The notes beneath the pieces are model-generated. The model did no database searches, was not told where the DNA came from, and saw only the letters and a list, made by a program, of their open reading frames with translations. Below, piece by piece: positions 1 to 12,435 of a stretch of 64,000 nucleotides of DNA. How positions within the stretch are numbered: position 1 is the stretch's first letter; every line of letters begins with the position of its first letter. Location: the NCBI GenBank assembly GCA_002189035.1, contig NEEC01000021.1:1652416-1716415 (forward strand). Direction: 5' to 3'. The stretch comes from Utricularia gibba. Taxonomy: Eukaryota; Streptophyta; Magnoliopsida; Lamiales; Lentibulariaceae. The position numbers were made by a program, and so were the translations under genes.

Positions 1-432
1 TCAATTCTTATTAGAAATATGAAGTGAGCGAGAATTGCGCTTCATTGGTTAAACGCAATCACCAACAATCTTACTCGCCCATCCAAACAATGAAAAGAAA
101 AAAAAAAAAAAAACAACCCTACTTACTCTTTCGATCGTTGATTCGGTGCGTTGTACCAAACGCATAAAAGAGCTACTGCCATTCGGATTTTCCAAGGCGT
201 GATTGTAAGACACGTCGATTGAGCTGACAGATGACCCCTTTGCTGAAACTGTAAAATTTTCACCTTTTGTGGGACCTTTAGATTCTTGGGATGATGTTGA
301 AGGAGAATGAGGCGAAGAAGAAGAAGCACTTAAAGATACAGTCAAAGGCAAAAACTTTCTGGGTATTCTTTGTGAAGACGCGTAGAGGCAGAGGCAATTT
401 GCCGGAACAGGGGAAGAGAAAATGGCCATCAT
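1..432 (-). CDS. UPF0114 family plastid membrane protein, 5' exon only
   Basis: Only the first coding exon is in the window (432 down to 127, 102 codons). The rest of the gene lies off the left edge. The first ~40 residues are rich in Ser and poor in acidic residues, like a chloroplast transit peptide. The exon ends with the motif RLVQRTESTIER just before a clean donor (GTAAGTA, complement of 120-126). In plant UPF0114 proteins this motif leads directly into the first membrane span, and the phase-0 junction fits. Family function is unknown; members are small multi-span membrane proteins with bacterial homologues. The apparent poly-Phe tail in a raw translation is only the intron's poly-T. Family assignment rests on this short motif. 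Confidence 0.65.
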
Positions 433-2031
433 GTTAACGAAACCTCGAAAGCCAAACTCCTGTTGTGAGGAAAAAGAGGAATATTCTCAGCTTATATTTC
501 TTCATCAACCCATTTCTCCAACGGCGTCGGCTGCGAGCAAGTGGGCTTAAACCAACGGTTCCTCAAGCTTCCTGTCACTTCAAACAGAAAACATTGGCCA
601 CTCAAGTTGCAGCATTAAATTCTTTAATTTGATTCACAATACTCCATCCCGACCCCCAGTCCACACATATGGCTCTCACTGTGAATAGAGATGATAGGAT
701 AAGAGAGTTGTTAACTTGCAATCACCAAAGGCCTGAACATCTCTGAACTCAGTTTAAATAAAATTTACTACAGTAATACTGACACGTAATTCACCGAGCA
801 AAGAATTAGAGTAGCACCTCCGGGACAAAACATCATTCGAGTGAACTTCTTCTGGGAGGAGGAAGCCTGGTATGGACCGTGCATAGCAAGCTGAAGGTCA
901 ATCTTAGATACACCCATTGCGGCCCAACGGGGCAGATGGAAACAAACCCATGTGAATTCTAAACACATGGGATTATGAACTCCCAAAGATTGTTTTTTTT
1001 TTATTGTTTGTAGCAATTAGAAGGCCTCACCCCGTGTTTATGTCAACCATCAAAGCACATGATTGACACTGATGGTACGTGTGGTTGACTTTGAAGTTAG
1101 GAAATATGTGACCCTTTCATGCAACAAGTTATTGGTGTTTAAAGATACACCAACTCATCGAGATATGTTTTCCTTCTCATGTTTATGATCGTATTCTGAT
1201 GTTTAGTGGGGAACTAACTGCAAAGTGAATTGGAATTTGACTACCAAATGTCATGATTTTTCTCCTTAAAGGTGATAAATGTGTGGTTGAGTGTGGACTA
1301 GAACTGGAGTGGCAGAGATGAAATAAAAAAAGACTAGTATCCGTGACACGTGGCGACGACCCAGTAATCCTCAACCACAAAGCCGCTCCGCCGCCGCCTT
1401 TTGTCTTTCCTCTTCTCGCTCATCTAATGATAATTTACTTTGCCATTGAAAAAAATCTCAGGGATTTGCTAATGGTACACATTCCCCTGCTATATATCTT
1501 CCACTGTTGTTCCCATTGCTTGTCCTTGTTCTGTTTCCTGGCCCCAAGTTTTTTTTTTGGCTTCGAATTTGAGGTTTTCGGCAATAACATATTGAAATGT
1601 GTTGGGTAGGAAGAACAAATGCTAAGGTTTTTCTTATCTGTTGAATTGATTTGGCATTTGCCCTTTTCTCCTTTCGGCTTTGGGCATTGGATGCGTTGCT
1701 AATGGGAAGATGATGCTCTCTTTGCCTGGGTGCATGCTTCCGACCCCGGCAGCTGCTTTGCTCGGCGGCTGAAGAACGAACAATGGATGGAGTAGGTACT
1801 CAGCAAGATGTACTACGGATCACTTTTCTCCCTGCAATTTTTTCAACTTCTCCTAACAGCATACGCATGAGATAAAACATTCGATGATCGCAAACAGATA
1901 ACGATGTGTTGTTGAACATTCGTCCAGGTAACGAGGGTCTCGCACAATGCAGCCCGAATCACCACCGTGCATGGTTCGGTTCATAGCAGATGTTCATAGC
2001 TGCTGCTGCCGCTGCATCCAAGTCCCTCAAC
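433..2031. other. intergenic, no gene seen
   Basis: About 1.6 kb between the UPF0114 start and the AGO1 stop codon. It contains only short open frames without family resemblance. A TATA-like string (about 1490) and a poly-T tract lie within it. It should hold the UPF0114 promoter and the AGO1 3' UTR. I see no RNA gene or transposon. Confidence 0.5.
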
Positions 2032-5000
2032 TCAGCAATAGAACATTACCCTCTTAACGTTTTCTCGCAGCGGAGGCAGGGCTCTCACAGCAGCGCCACT
2101 GGAGCCTGCGCCTCTTGTGCTTCGTGAACCACCAACACTACTGCCACCACGACCTGCGGCAGCACTAGACATGGAGCCACTTTCCGAGGGTTCAGGCTCC
2201 ATGTAGAACCGAGCACGGAATGCAGCAAGGTGGGCGTAGTATGCAGGAGGCACTGCAAACCACAACCACAAAGATTTCAAATAAACGAATAGATACAAGA
2301 GGCGCGCCAATGGTCAATAAGACAATAACTACATACCAATGGAAACGGAGCGCGTACACCTTGCATAGCTGTAAAGCAAAAAACAACGGATTATTGAGAA
2401 TGACGACAACGATTATGCAGTGTATTCACGAGCAGATCTCACGTGTAACACAGGTTGTTCGTTAAAGTCTGCAGAGCATCGGCTGTAAACTTGTTTTCAT
2501 CCCACAAGACATGATAATGTGCAGGGCGACTAGTACCCTGTAATTACAAGTGTGAGACGGTCTTGTGCCAAAAAATTATAATACTTGAGAAATCGAATAG
2601 ATAACTACCTGTATGCCAGCATGGCTGCACAGGTAGAAATCAAATTCAGTAGGATGACAGATCTTTGAATCCACGACAGTGCCTGCAGCAAGATTACAAA
2701 TGCCATAAATATGCCACTAGTCACTGGATTTGCATTAATAAAACAAGAATAGCCTGCTGAAATATACCAGGTAGAATATTTCCACTTTTATCAACTGAAC
2801 GTTTGTCATTGTGATTGTTTGCAAACAAGCGAGTATGGTGCCGCTTCTGGACTACAACAAATGTAACAGTAGGCTGGTAATTTGATTCCAGGGATGCACA
2901 TGCCTGAGATTGGGTAAGTCCAAAATCACTCAAATGAAGTCATTTACATACAAGTCACACTCAAAGAAGCACAAAAAAAGTTACCTTGCGTATAGCATCA
3001 AGTTCATAAAGTAAAACTTGATAAAACTGCCCTTCACTAACACCATCCCTGAGAAAAGAACACAACAAAGAAAAAGTAATGTTATCAGCAACAGACATGC
3101 CCATATTCCAGCCGTCGTGATGCTGAACTCAGAAGTGCCAAATTTATCACCGATAAAATATAATTCTTTGAGGTTTCTGCCCAGTTGCTTTACGGAAGGA
3201 TATAAGCAGCTCCCTGCCAATTCGAAAAAATACAATACTTCAAATTACAGCATGTCACCATGCGAAACAAACAAAATAAACACTGTAAATTGCTTGAAAA
3301 TTAAACCCCACTTTATCATGCCACCATGCATTGTCCCCTTGACAGGATCTTGCCATGTTTTGTACAAGTCTTTTATGAGCTCTTGCCTATGTGCCTGGGC
3401 TGATACTAAACCAGCGTATTTTGTGACCTCAGGCCAATCTTGAGATGCAACCACCTTAACAAGGAAACAAAACTGGACTATAAGAAAAAAAAACTCAAAA
3501 AACTGCAAAATTTAAGAAAAAAAAACGCAACATATCAACATACTGCTGCAATCGATGGGCTAGCGTCCTCCCCAGGATGCGGGTGTGTAACATCAGCACC
3601 AAAAATGATAGTTGGCCGTTCACTGACAATAGGTATGCACCGTGAAATTGCATCACGAAGCACTGTGTTCCTTCCTCCAACCTTCACATTAATCTTCAAT
3701 GACACATTGGCAAGGTACTGCTTGTTCAGCTTGAAAACGTGTTTCTGCAGACAACATTGTGAAACAATGCCGAGTTCTGTTTCACAAATACGCTTCAAAT
3801 CACCTGAGGATATCAGAAGAGTTAAAACAAATAGCTTCACAAAATTGCGATTGATAAAATATGCATACCATATAGAGATCCATTGTTGTCTGGAAGCAGT
3901 ACAATTAGCAAGTCGAGCTCCTTCCTATCAGGTGGCAACCTTTGCATTGCATCATGGTATCTTGCCTTGAGAACTTTCTCAAGTTGATCCGGTTTTGCAG
4001 AGATAACAGGCACGATAGGATCAGGATTAAACTCCTGCAAGAAAACACAATCTTTTCACCCCCGAAGGTATAAAAAACCAGACACAAATTTACTTACCAT
4101 TCCAGATGTAATGCACATTTGGACAAGTTCACGGCAGAAATTGCAAGCAGCAATGTTTTGTATACTCCTTGCAAAGTTAATGCAAGTCCAAGAGCTTACT
4201 GTGCCACCATTTACCACCCGCTACATCATATCACGCACAAAAAAATAATATCAAACGTAACATTCATAGAAAGCGCTTAACCGATGCAATAAAAAACTAC
4301 CTTGTTCATCATATTCCACTGCCCCACGATTGGAAGACAGTCTTTTTCTCCACCAGAATCATGATATTTGAGCTGGAAAACACACTTTTAGGATTGAACA
4401 TAGAAATAAGATAGGACTGTAAAAAATCCAAAAAATGACTTCATACTTACCCAAGGAGGACGCAAAACGCGAGCTTCAACTTGGGCTAAATCCGGGCTAA
4501 TTTTTATTCCAAATTCCTTAGCATATTTGTCGTTCGCGTAACAATTGTGTTTTACAGTCTATTTGAAATTAGACAAGATTATCAGAATAATTCAATTATT
4601 TAGGGGCAACTACCATTCATATGCAAATAAAGGCAACTAACATTGTATATCTCCTCCTCCCTCTTTTCAGGCCGCTGGCAAGTGACCTTCAACAGGGCAG
4701 TGATCTGTTTTTCACTTAATCTCTTAGAGTATCGTTGACCTTGGACAATCTTGCACACCTGAATATCCCAGAGAAATAATATCAACATGAACACAATGCA
4801 CTTTTATCAGATGAGGAAGTAACACAAACCTCCATAGGCAAATAGTTGGGCCTCTGAGTGCTACCAACTTGAAGACATGGCCATTGTGTGTGCTGAATAA
4901 CAAAGCCATAAGTCTCACGGAAGTATTCAACCACAGACTTCATAGTTCCTCTTTCATCAACAGGAAATCTAAACAACAAAATCCATTCAGCGCCAACAGA

Positions 5001-6791
5001 CACAAGAAACTGGCTAAGAGTTAAGAAAAAGAAATATATTCAAAAGAGCACTGTTGCTAATGCATGTCAAAGAAGCACAACAGCAACAACTCTCATCAAA
5101 TCGCTCAAAGATATCTGATCAATACTTGAGAAGTATAATGAAAATAATTGCAAAACCATAACTAAATAAAAAAAAATGGGCGTTACGTTAATTCTCGTGT
5201 TGCTTGAGAAGTTAAACCAGAGATGCGGTACTTTCTCCGCATATTCCCCCGGTGAGTAACTTCAACTTTAATGCCTCTAAGAGCCTTTTTTATCTGAAAA
5301 ATAAAGGAGCAAAGAGTGTCATCAAATTTTGTTCAACAAAAACATTGAGAAGCACATACGGAAATTATCTCTCACCTTTACACGGTCGGCATCAGACAAA
5401 GGTCTGCCTGAGGCATCCCTATTCAGCAACTTTGCAACAAAATCAATCACTGGAAGTGACTCGATAAATGCGGTGGATGACATGTCTATCCAGGAAAATG
5501 GAAATGTTAGCTTGAAAAATCAACATTAGAACGTACTGGACACAATGAAAACTCACCAATATTCAAAGACAAGCCCATCTGTGTGGGTCGAATACTTTGG
5601 TAAAAACCACGCCAACTTTCGAGTCCGTCCCCTAAGGTCTGCTTTGTACCCAAGTAGGGGAATAAAAGGATCGGCCGACTGGACAATAATTGGGACTGAC
5701 ATGATCATGAAAAAATTTAATTTCAGGATTAGAAAATAGCTGGAACTAATATTCAACAAATACCTTTTGGTGGGGAGTTCACGTAAAACAATGTCCAGGA
5801 CCTGCAAAGCCTCCTGAGGTGCATCCGCTTGTCTTCCTTGTAAAAACATTGCCAAATGATGCAAGTCAGCACGCGCTGCGAACTTTATCACCACCTTGAA
5901 GTCCCTATCCCTCCTGTATTCAAGACTTGAATATGTGAATATCAGCATCTTGAGTTGCAACAAGACTAAGAAAAAGTGGTGTGTGTTTACTAAAAATCAC
6001 AAAAACCTCGCACTGCCTTGGCCATCATCTTCATCAACTAGGGTGATCTTGAACTCCTTTAAAACAAAAGGCAACGGACCTGCTGTATAAAGACTCTTCC
6101 TGCCATCATAAGCAGGAAGCCTTTCTCCCAAGTGAGATCCTTGGTACAGGTCCACCAACTGCTGAATGACAGCTCGATTCACCCCACGTGATGACACCTC
6201 AGGCGTAATTGTGACCTGAAAACCAATTATCAATTTTAATAGTATCAAAATACAAGGTCAAATGACGTGAAATAATGCTAAAGAGAAACACCTTACATCA
6301 TATTGATGAAAGTCCTTGTCAGGCAACTCAGCAAAGAAGTGGTTGGCCTTAACTATGCATCTTGTACCTCTGACACCTTTCCCTGGCCTCAATTGGAATC
6401 TCATAGACTTGCTTGATGCAGGTTGCATCTGTTGCTGCAGTTGAATTTGATGCATTGGATCCGATAACTCAACATCAGCAGGTCTTGGGTCATGAGAAGA
6501 ACTCGCTCCTCCATATGCCTGCTGCTCAACGGCAGACTGTGTAGCTTGGTGCAGGTCCGGAGCTGGTGGTCTAGATGACCCACCAGCAGCCTGATACTGT
6601 TGTGCAGGCCATCCACGGCCATCTCCACGGTACCCTCCCCGTGAAGGGCCCCGGCCTTGACCACCATATTGTGGCTGCTGGGACTGCTGCTGAAATGAAG
6701 GGGGCTGAACACCACCACGGCCACCACTAGCTCTCTGAGACTCGGATCCCTCACTGCTTCCAGCGTGGTCAGTTCTTTTCTTCCTCACCAT
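2032..6791 (-). CDS. AGO1: ARGONAUTE 1, small-RNA slicer (one apparent frameshift)
   Basis: AGO1 loads miRNAs and siRNAs and cleaves or represses target mRNAs. I placed 21 coding exons: 6297-6791, 6007-6215, 5764-5913, 5557-5695, 5376-5485, 5187-5293, 4830-4968, 4642-4758, 4451-4558, 4301-4372, 4098-4220, 3869-4034, 3544-3803, 3312-3454, 3151-3213, 2985-3048, 2768-2903, 2609-2682, 2443-2537, 2337-2368, 2032-2252. All phases agree except exon 4, which is one base short at a CCCC run (5656-5660). With that base restored the product is 1007 aa, close to the usual ~1050. Visible parts are a Gln/Gly-rich N-terminus, the ArgoN block, PAZ, MID ([18 protein letters not shown]) and PIWI. The catalytic residues are present: Asp in GADVTHPH (about residue 716), Asp in FYRDGVSEG and His in [10 protein letters not shown]. 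The C-terminus [10 protein letters not shown] is typical of AGO1. A miR168 site lies in exon 1. Confidence 0.95.
6542..6562 (-). promoter_or_regulatory. miR168 target site in AGO1 mRNA
   Basis: The + strand here matches mature plant miR168 at 18 of 21 positions; the mismatches are miRNA positions 2, 17 and 21. The coding strand encodes PDLHQAT, the conserved peptide over the AGO1 miR168 site. In other plants this site gives AGO1 feedback control through its own slicing. Positions 10-11, where cleavage occurs, are paired. Confidence 0.85.
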
Positions 6792-7136
6792 CGCTCCACG
6801 ACTAACAAAAACACTTCACATAGCCAATTCACACACGCTGTCTCTAAACAGGAAACGCCTAAACAGAGTACCAAAAAATATAGCATCTCCACGCCAACTC
6901 AAACACGACGTCACCAAAAAACCCTAAAGCATAACAATTGTCGGCATGGAAAACAGTACGCCATCAGGAAATCCGCGATTCAAGACCACGGACTTGAAAC
7001 CACGCACAGACACCAACACAAGAACACGAGCGAAGGAATGGAAGCCAAATTACCTCTCGTCCACTCTCTGTCAAAGCCCACAGCGTAATCACGAACTTGT
7101 ATACCAAGAAAAGGAGGGAAGGTATAGTTTTTATAG
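6792..7136 (-). promoter_or_regulatory. AGO1 leader with probable intron, and TATA box
   Basis: A TATA box (CTATAAAAAC, complement of 7127-7136) sits about 340 bp upstream of the AGO1 ATG. Between them a donor (GTAATTTGG, starting at 7053) and an acceptor (TTTTGTTAG, ending at 6802) could remove about 250 bp of leader. A leader intron is also known in Arabidopsis AGO1. The splice sites are inferred only. Confidence 0.5.
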
Positions 7137-8295
7137 TACAAAGAATGCCACGGCGCGTGATACCATTCCGTGAAAAGACAACTCAGCCCCTTTCCCCTTT
7201 TAAAAGCACATTTTGTATTTTTGTTTCTTTGATATAAACAATTACTATTCTTCTTTTTAAATGGGAGGGAAAAACTCTGACATGGAACAAAAAGAGGGGC
7301 ACCTGCACCAATTAGGCAACAAACATGGGGCCTATGTGTAATAAATAACTTTAAAAAGTTCCATGCAGCGCATTCGCCTCAGGGCAGGCTGTTGAGGAGT
7401 ATTTAGGAATGTGAGAAGCTGATAATATGAATTTTTGCATTTGTGAGAAAGAAAAAGGGAGGTCGATCTCAACTTTCACCTCATGTGTTCTTCATCCACC
7501 AGATGCCCCCTGAAGTTGGAAGGCAACTTACTGACATTCCCCAGTGATTCTGCTTTTAAAGATGATAATTATGGAAAATAAGTGCTTTTTTGTTGGGTTG
7601 TCAAGTTTATCATGCCAACCCATCGAAATTTTGGGGCGTAAAGGAAGAGCGCTGTGACATGCGTGGTTTAGTGGATCATGCCTTTTTTTCCAAATCCCTT
7701 TGGTGTGACATTAAACACAGGGCAGGGAATTATGTCTGCTTGTGTGTTGTGTCTCATGCTTCCTTGTTTTTTTTTTCTCTCTACTTGTGTACCATCGTTT
7801 TGTTTGGCTTTCATCGCGGGGAAGTTCGGTATAGTATAGCCTCAGGAGTCCAGGCGCAGAGGACATCGCCACCATATCTCAGGTACCACCTTCTGCCATC
7901 AAAATTTGTTCTCCTGCCTCCGGAAGAAAATACCAAAATTTCTTTGATGTTGTGTGTACAAAAGAATGATGATGGAAGTGTTTCAGAAATGGAAGGTCCT
8001 TGCAGATGCAGCTGTTCATCAGCTTCTATTTAGTGGGGTGCCAGAGACTCAAGTTCAGAACAGAAAAAATGATATCAAATCATGCGATGGATTCTTGGAA
8101 TTTTCCAAAAAGAAAGCTTTAATAGTGAAGTCCTTATGACAATGCTCGAACACCAGTCGAGAGGGTGGAAGCTGAATCTTTTGAGTAGCATCATACATTG
8201 GCTGTTGGGAAATACACCAGCCAAGATCAATGCATCAGAAAGCAAAAAAAAAAAAGGATGAAGAGAGCTAAGTATAAGTGAGGACTCTTCCTCTT
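7137..8295. other. intergenic between AGO1 promoter and NAC 3' end
   Basis: About 1.15 kb upstream of AGO1 and downstream of the NAC stop. It is AT-rich with scattered poly-T and poly-A runs. The short open frames resemble nothing I know. It should carry the AGO1 promoter and the NAC 3' UTR. Confidence 0.45.
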
Positions 8296-10123
8296 CTAGT
8301 TTATGAAATTAAGCTGAGAGACCTGTTCACCACACCACACATCATCTGTGATGAACTGCATCCACGATTCATCCTTATTTCCCTCTTCCTCCATGCTACA
8401 TACTGTTGTTGATGATGCCACTGGGAAGTCTAGCAACAGCGTTTCGTGCGTGTTCGAGTACACTGGCCCTTGCAAGTAGTTGAGAAACGACATGTTCCTG
8501 GAATGGCCTTGCTCTTCTACTTTCGAGCTCAAAACATTTTTCTTGAACACGCGGCACAATACACACGAATCCTGCAAAGAGGACACATGAACCGTGACAC
8601 CTACTTAGTTTCTTCGCCATTCTCCCACACAGGGAAAACAAAACAAAACAACAACAAAAAAGAAAAAAAAAACAAGGCATGTCTGTGGTATTGGCTTGTG
8701 GGAGAGGACTGCGAGGGAATAAAGTGAAAAGCTCGCCGACAGGGCACCTTCTTACGAAAAAGAAGGTGGGGTAGTGTCACTTTTGGAAATAAACAAAAAT
8801 AATTTCTTGTAAAGAGTCCATGATTCCTACTAGATCAGGAGAATATGATGAGCACCAAAGCAAAAGAGATGATGATTGGGGTGGGGTGCATAGTAAGACC
8901 AGGTTCAGTCTTGTGAAAGAATTGTACTTCTGTCTCAATCCCCGGTGAAAGACAAAGTGGCACCACATATATTCACTCAACAGGTCTGTATGTAATACCT
9001 CTGCAAGAAAAGAATCATGGACCTCCTCATTTTTCCTGTTTTATATGTCCTTACACACTGGTGAAAATGCGTATCACATTTACAAGCTTAAACTCAGTAA
9101 CATATAAGAATGGATGCCATGGAGATCATGATGAATGAAAGTAAAAAAAAAATAAAGTGTACAGGAACAGACATGTGGGCTTGTAGTTTAGAGCAGGAAA
9201 ACATGAGGGCATATGGATAAAAGCTAAGGCACAGTGTTCCTTTGTGCCAACACGTTGATGAGGGTGAAAAGAGATAGAAAAAATAGGAAAACAAATTGCT
9301 TTTCTTTCTCACTAAAAATTAGGGCCTCGAAATCAGCGCTCTTAAAGTCATAATCATGGAGAAACATAAAGAAAAAAAAAAGGGAAAGGAAGAGGGGGTG
9401 GATCAGAAGTACTGTGATGCAGACACAAGGTTTCTGTGTTTGGAGTCTTTCATGAAGGGAGTGTTCTACGCTTTTTCATCTGTTGAGTGATCGCTTAAAC
9501 AGTAGGCGCTACCTGGATTACGGACGTCTCTTCGGAGTCCTTGTCATTCAGACGATACTCATGCATCACCCAGTCGGTCCGTACTCCATGTGGCGCTCTT
9601 CCTCTGTAATACACAAGAGTTTTCTTCATGCCAATGGACCTGTTCTGGCTACTCACTCTCCTGTCCTTCCCTGTAGATTTCCAATACCCAGCTCGCGTGG
9701 CACGGTTCGTGCGGAACCCGTTTGGGTACTTCCGGTCCCTAGGCCCGAAAAAGTACCACTCTGGATCCCTACTAGGCAAGAAAGATTTCTCTTCAAGAAA
9801 AAAAAAGGAAGGAAGAAAATAAGTACATGGGAATCAGTTGATGAACTGCATTGATATTTGAATCCTTGATCTTGAAAAAAAATACATTGCATCACAGCTT
9901 ATACGGTTGGCATTTGCAATTCTTAGGAAGGAGGAGAAGAGAAGAAAGTAAATTTTCTCTACTCACCAGCCAAATCCCAAGGTTCACATTTGTAAAGATC
10001 AACTTCTGGTATGATATCAAGCTCAATTCCTAGGCCATGGATTTTCCTTCTGAGATAATAGTTCACCAGCTCTTCATCAGTGGGGTGGAATCTGAAACCG
10101 GGAGGTAGTCCGACCGGAGCCAT
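8296..10123 (-). CDS. NAC-domain transcription factor
   Basis: Three exons (9967-10123, 9513-9790, 8296-8571) join in phase to 236 aa. All five NAC subdomains are visible: [15 protein letters not shown] near the N-terminus, the [12 protein letters not shown] block, [32 protein letters not shown], and CRVFKKN at the start of exon 3. NAC proteins bind CACG-core promoter sites as dimers. The N-terminus [12 protein letters not shown] and the exact DNA-binding face place it near the ANAC028/057/045/086 group, but I cannot name an orthologue. The C-terminal regulatory tail is short (about 80 residues) for that group. No membrane segment is seen, so it should be a soluble nuclear protein. It is divergent from the isomerase gene. 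Confidence 0.9.
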
Positions 10124-10210
10124 GATCACGAACGCCGTCTGCTGCGTTACTACTCACAACGGAAGAAACACAGCACAGCAACGCCAGAGTTGGGCCATTG
10201 ATCAAGAGTT

Positions 10211-10221
10211 GTACTTATACC
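10211..10221 (-). promoter_or_regulatory. TATA box of the NAC gene
   Basis: The complement reads GGTATAAGTA about 90 bp upstream of the NAC ATG, a normal TATA-to-ATG distance for a plant gene with a short leader. Confidence 0.5.
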
Positions 10222-10827
10222 GAAGGATCCAAAGTCCCATGTCTTTGAGTCCATTCACACTTTTTCACTTTTGTAGATTCTAAGAAACGTTTCCTGAAAG
10301 CCCTTGCCTCAATTTCTAACGAGATAACAGAAACAAAATCACCATTGCCTAAGCTTGCTGATGATCACTCAACAGAACTCTTCTTTCGCATATGTGCTCG
10401 CTTTATTCATTCTTGCCACTCAAAAAGACATTTGAAAACTTAAAACACTATTAGGGAGAGCGTTTGGCCAAGTTTGGTAGTTCCTGAACCTCCATGCAAG
10501 TTCGATCCTTCTGGCTGCTGGTGATCGCCAGTATGGTGACTCATACCTTCAACAAAACGACACATAGCATGTGCTGGGTTGAGTTTTCAGATCGTGATTT
10601 GAAGTTATGTATGAACAACTTGTTCATGTTCACGTTCAGTCGAGTTGCAATATCTAAAATATCCTCGTTGTTAAAGTGGTGGTGGTCACTGTCGGTTGCG
10701 TTGGAGAAAGCAATCCTCGAGTAGTTCTATATTTGCTTGATGATGAAACATTGATCACAGTTCAATTCTTTGCTCAACGATACGATTGAAATCCTGCTTC
10801 CAGAGTTTTGCTCAATCAAGAACGTAG

Positions 10828-12113
10828 ATGGGGTCTCTCTCGATTCCACTATGTAGCGTCGTGGAAGACAAGAAACCGTCAGAGCCGAAACTGGATCCTA
10901 CCCATTTGCTCGATCTCTTCAAATGTCAGCAGAAGTACATCAACTATTTCTTCCAGAATCTCGATCTCTCCCAGACGCTAATCTTCACGCAGACGCTGTT
11001 AGAAGCTAAAGGCACCATTTTTTTCTCCGGCGTGGGGAAATCCGGGTTTGTGGCCCAGAAAATTTCGCAGACACTCGTTTCCCTCGGGATCAAATCTGGG
11101 TTTTTATCCCTGTCGACGCACTTCATGGCGGTATCGGCATTTTGTCGGCCAAGGATTTGTTGGTTTTGTTCAGTAAGAGCGGCAACACGGAGGAACTGCT
11201 GAGGCTTGTACCCTGCGCCAAGGCGAAGGAAGTCTATTTGATTTCTGTGACTTCGGTTAAGCCGAATGGGTTGACGGGTGTTTGTGATCTGAATGTGCAT
11301 TTGCCGCTGGAACGTGAGCTTTGCCCTTTTGATCTTGCGCCGGTGACATCGACCGCGATTCAGATGGTTTTTGGAGATACAGTGGCGATTGCACTCATGG
11401 GGGCGAGGAACTTGAGCAAAGAAGAGTATGCAGGAAACCATCCTGCTGGGAGGATTGGTAGAAGTTTGATTTTCAAGGTCGGAGTTTTATCCTTTTACCT
11501 CTTTTGGGTGGAGATTTTTCTGAGGAAACATTGATCATACATGACATCATCAATGCATTTGGTGGACGTGACTTTCTAGAAAAGAAAGTCGCAGAAGCTT
11601 CCATCTGAGATCAAGACTTCCAGTTACTGCATTTCTGTTTTGGTCAAGTCCTTTTCTTATGACCTCAATCAACAGGTAAAGGATCTTATGAAGAAGGAAG
11701 AAGAGCTCCCCATCTGTAGGGAACATGATCTAATCATGGATCAGCTGGTGAACCTGACAAGCAAAGGCTGCGGATGTCTTCTTGTCGTAGACAGAGAGTA
11801 CCATTTGCTGGGCACGTTCACCGACGGAGATCTACGACGAACACTGAAGGCCAGCGGCGAGGCAATCTTCAAGCTGCAAGTTAGAGAAATGTGCAACAGG
11901 TATGCTGACTGAAGCAAATATCAATGATCCTTGAGCTAAAAGGGGATCGATTTCAGGAACCCGAGAACCATACACCCGGAGGCGATGGCGGTCGAAGCAA
12001 TGCAGAAGATGGAGTCTCCTCCATCACCGGTGCAGTTTCTGCCGGTCGTCAATGGTGACAACGTGGTGATTGGTATCATTACATTACACGGCTTGGTCTC
12101 TGCCGGACTCTAA
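10828..12113 (+). CDS. D-arabinose-5-phosphate isomerase, KpsF/GutQ type (one apparent frameshift)
   Basis: It interconverts ribulose 5-phosphate and arabinose 5-phosphate, the first step toward the sugar acid KDO of pectin rhamnogalacturonan II. The Arabidopsis homologue is SETH3. Three exons: 10828-11477, 11676-11899, 11957-12113. The sugar-isomerase domain shows [16 protein letters not shown], then [15 protein letters not shown]. Two CBS repeats follow ([21 protein letters not shown] and [27 protein letters not shown]). Exon 1 is 650 nt, one short of phase. After KSGFLS the frame changes at TCCCT (11108-11111), where a fourth C restores [10 protein letters not shown]. With it the protein is 343 aa, the family length. 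No transit peptide is seen. Confidence 0.9.
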
Positions 12114-12435
12114 TCCCCCGTCGGAAAACTACATCTTTTTGTTACAGGGAGTGAAAGTATTTGACCTATCTCTTTCTGGCAGTCTACTCCAGAAACAGTG
12201 TGTTAGTTACATTACAGAAAAAGCCATTAAAGCAAAAATTTCCACATAAATCTTTCCGTGACTTGGAACAGAGCAGAATGAAACAACAAGAATCAATGAA
12301 CTTCATTCATACAATTGAGTGATGGATGGGTATACAGAACTCTAAACCAAACCTCACGAACACATTTCTATCAGCTTTCTTTGGAGGATTATGCAAAGAA
12401 TCAGTAGTAGGGAAAAAATGAGAATCTTGTATGTT

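Noticed and set aside
768-1380. Several 60-90 codon frames left of AGO1
   Set aside because: Composition and lack of any motif indicate chance frames.
2032-6791. Interpretation of AGO1 as a pseudogene
   Set aside because: A single missing base in 3 kb of otherwise perfect coding sequence, with catalytic residues and miR168 site kept and the same lesion type in other genes, favours sequence error.
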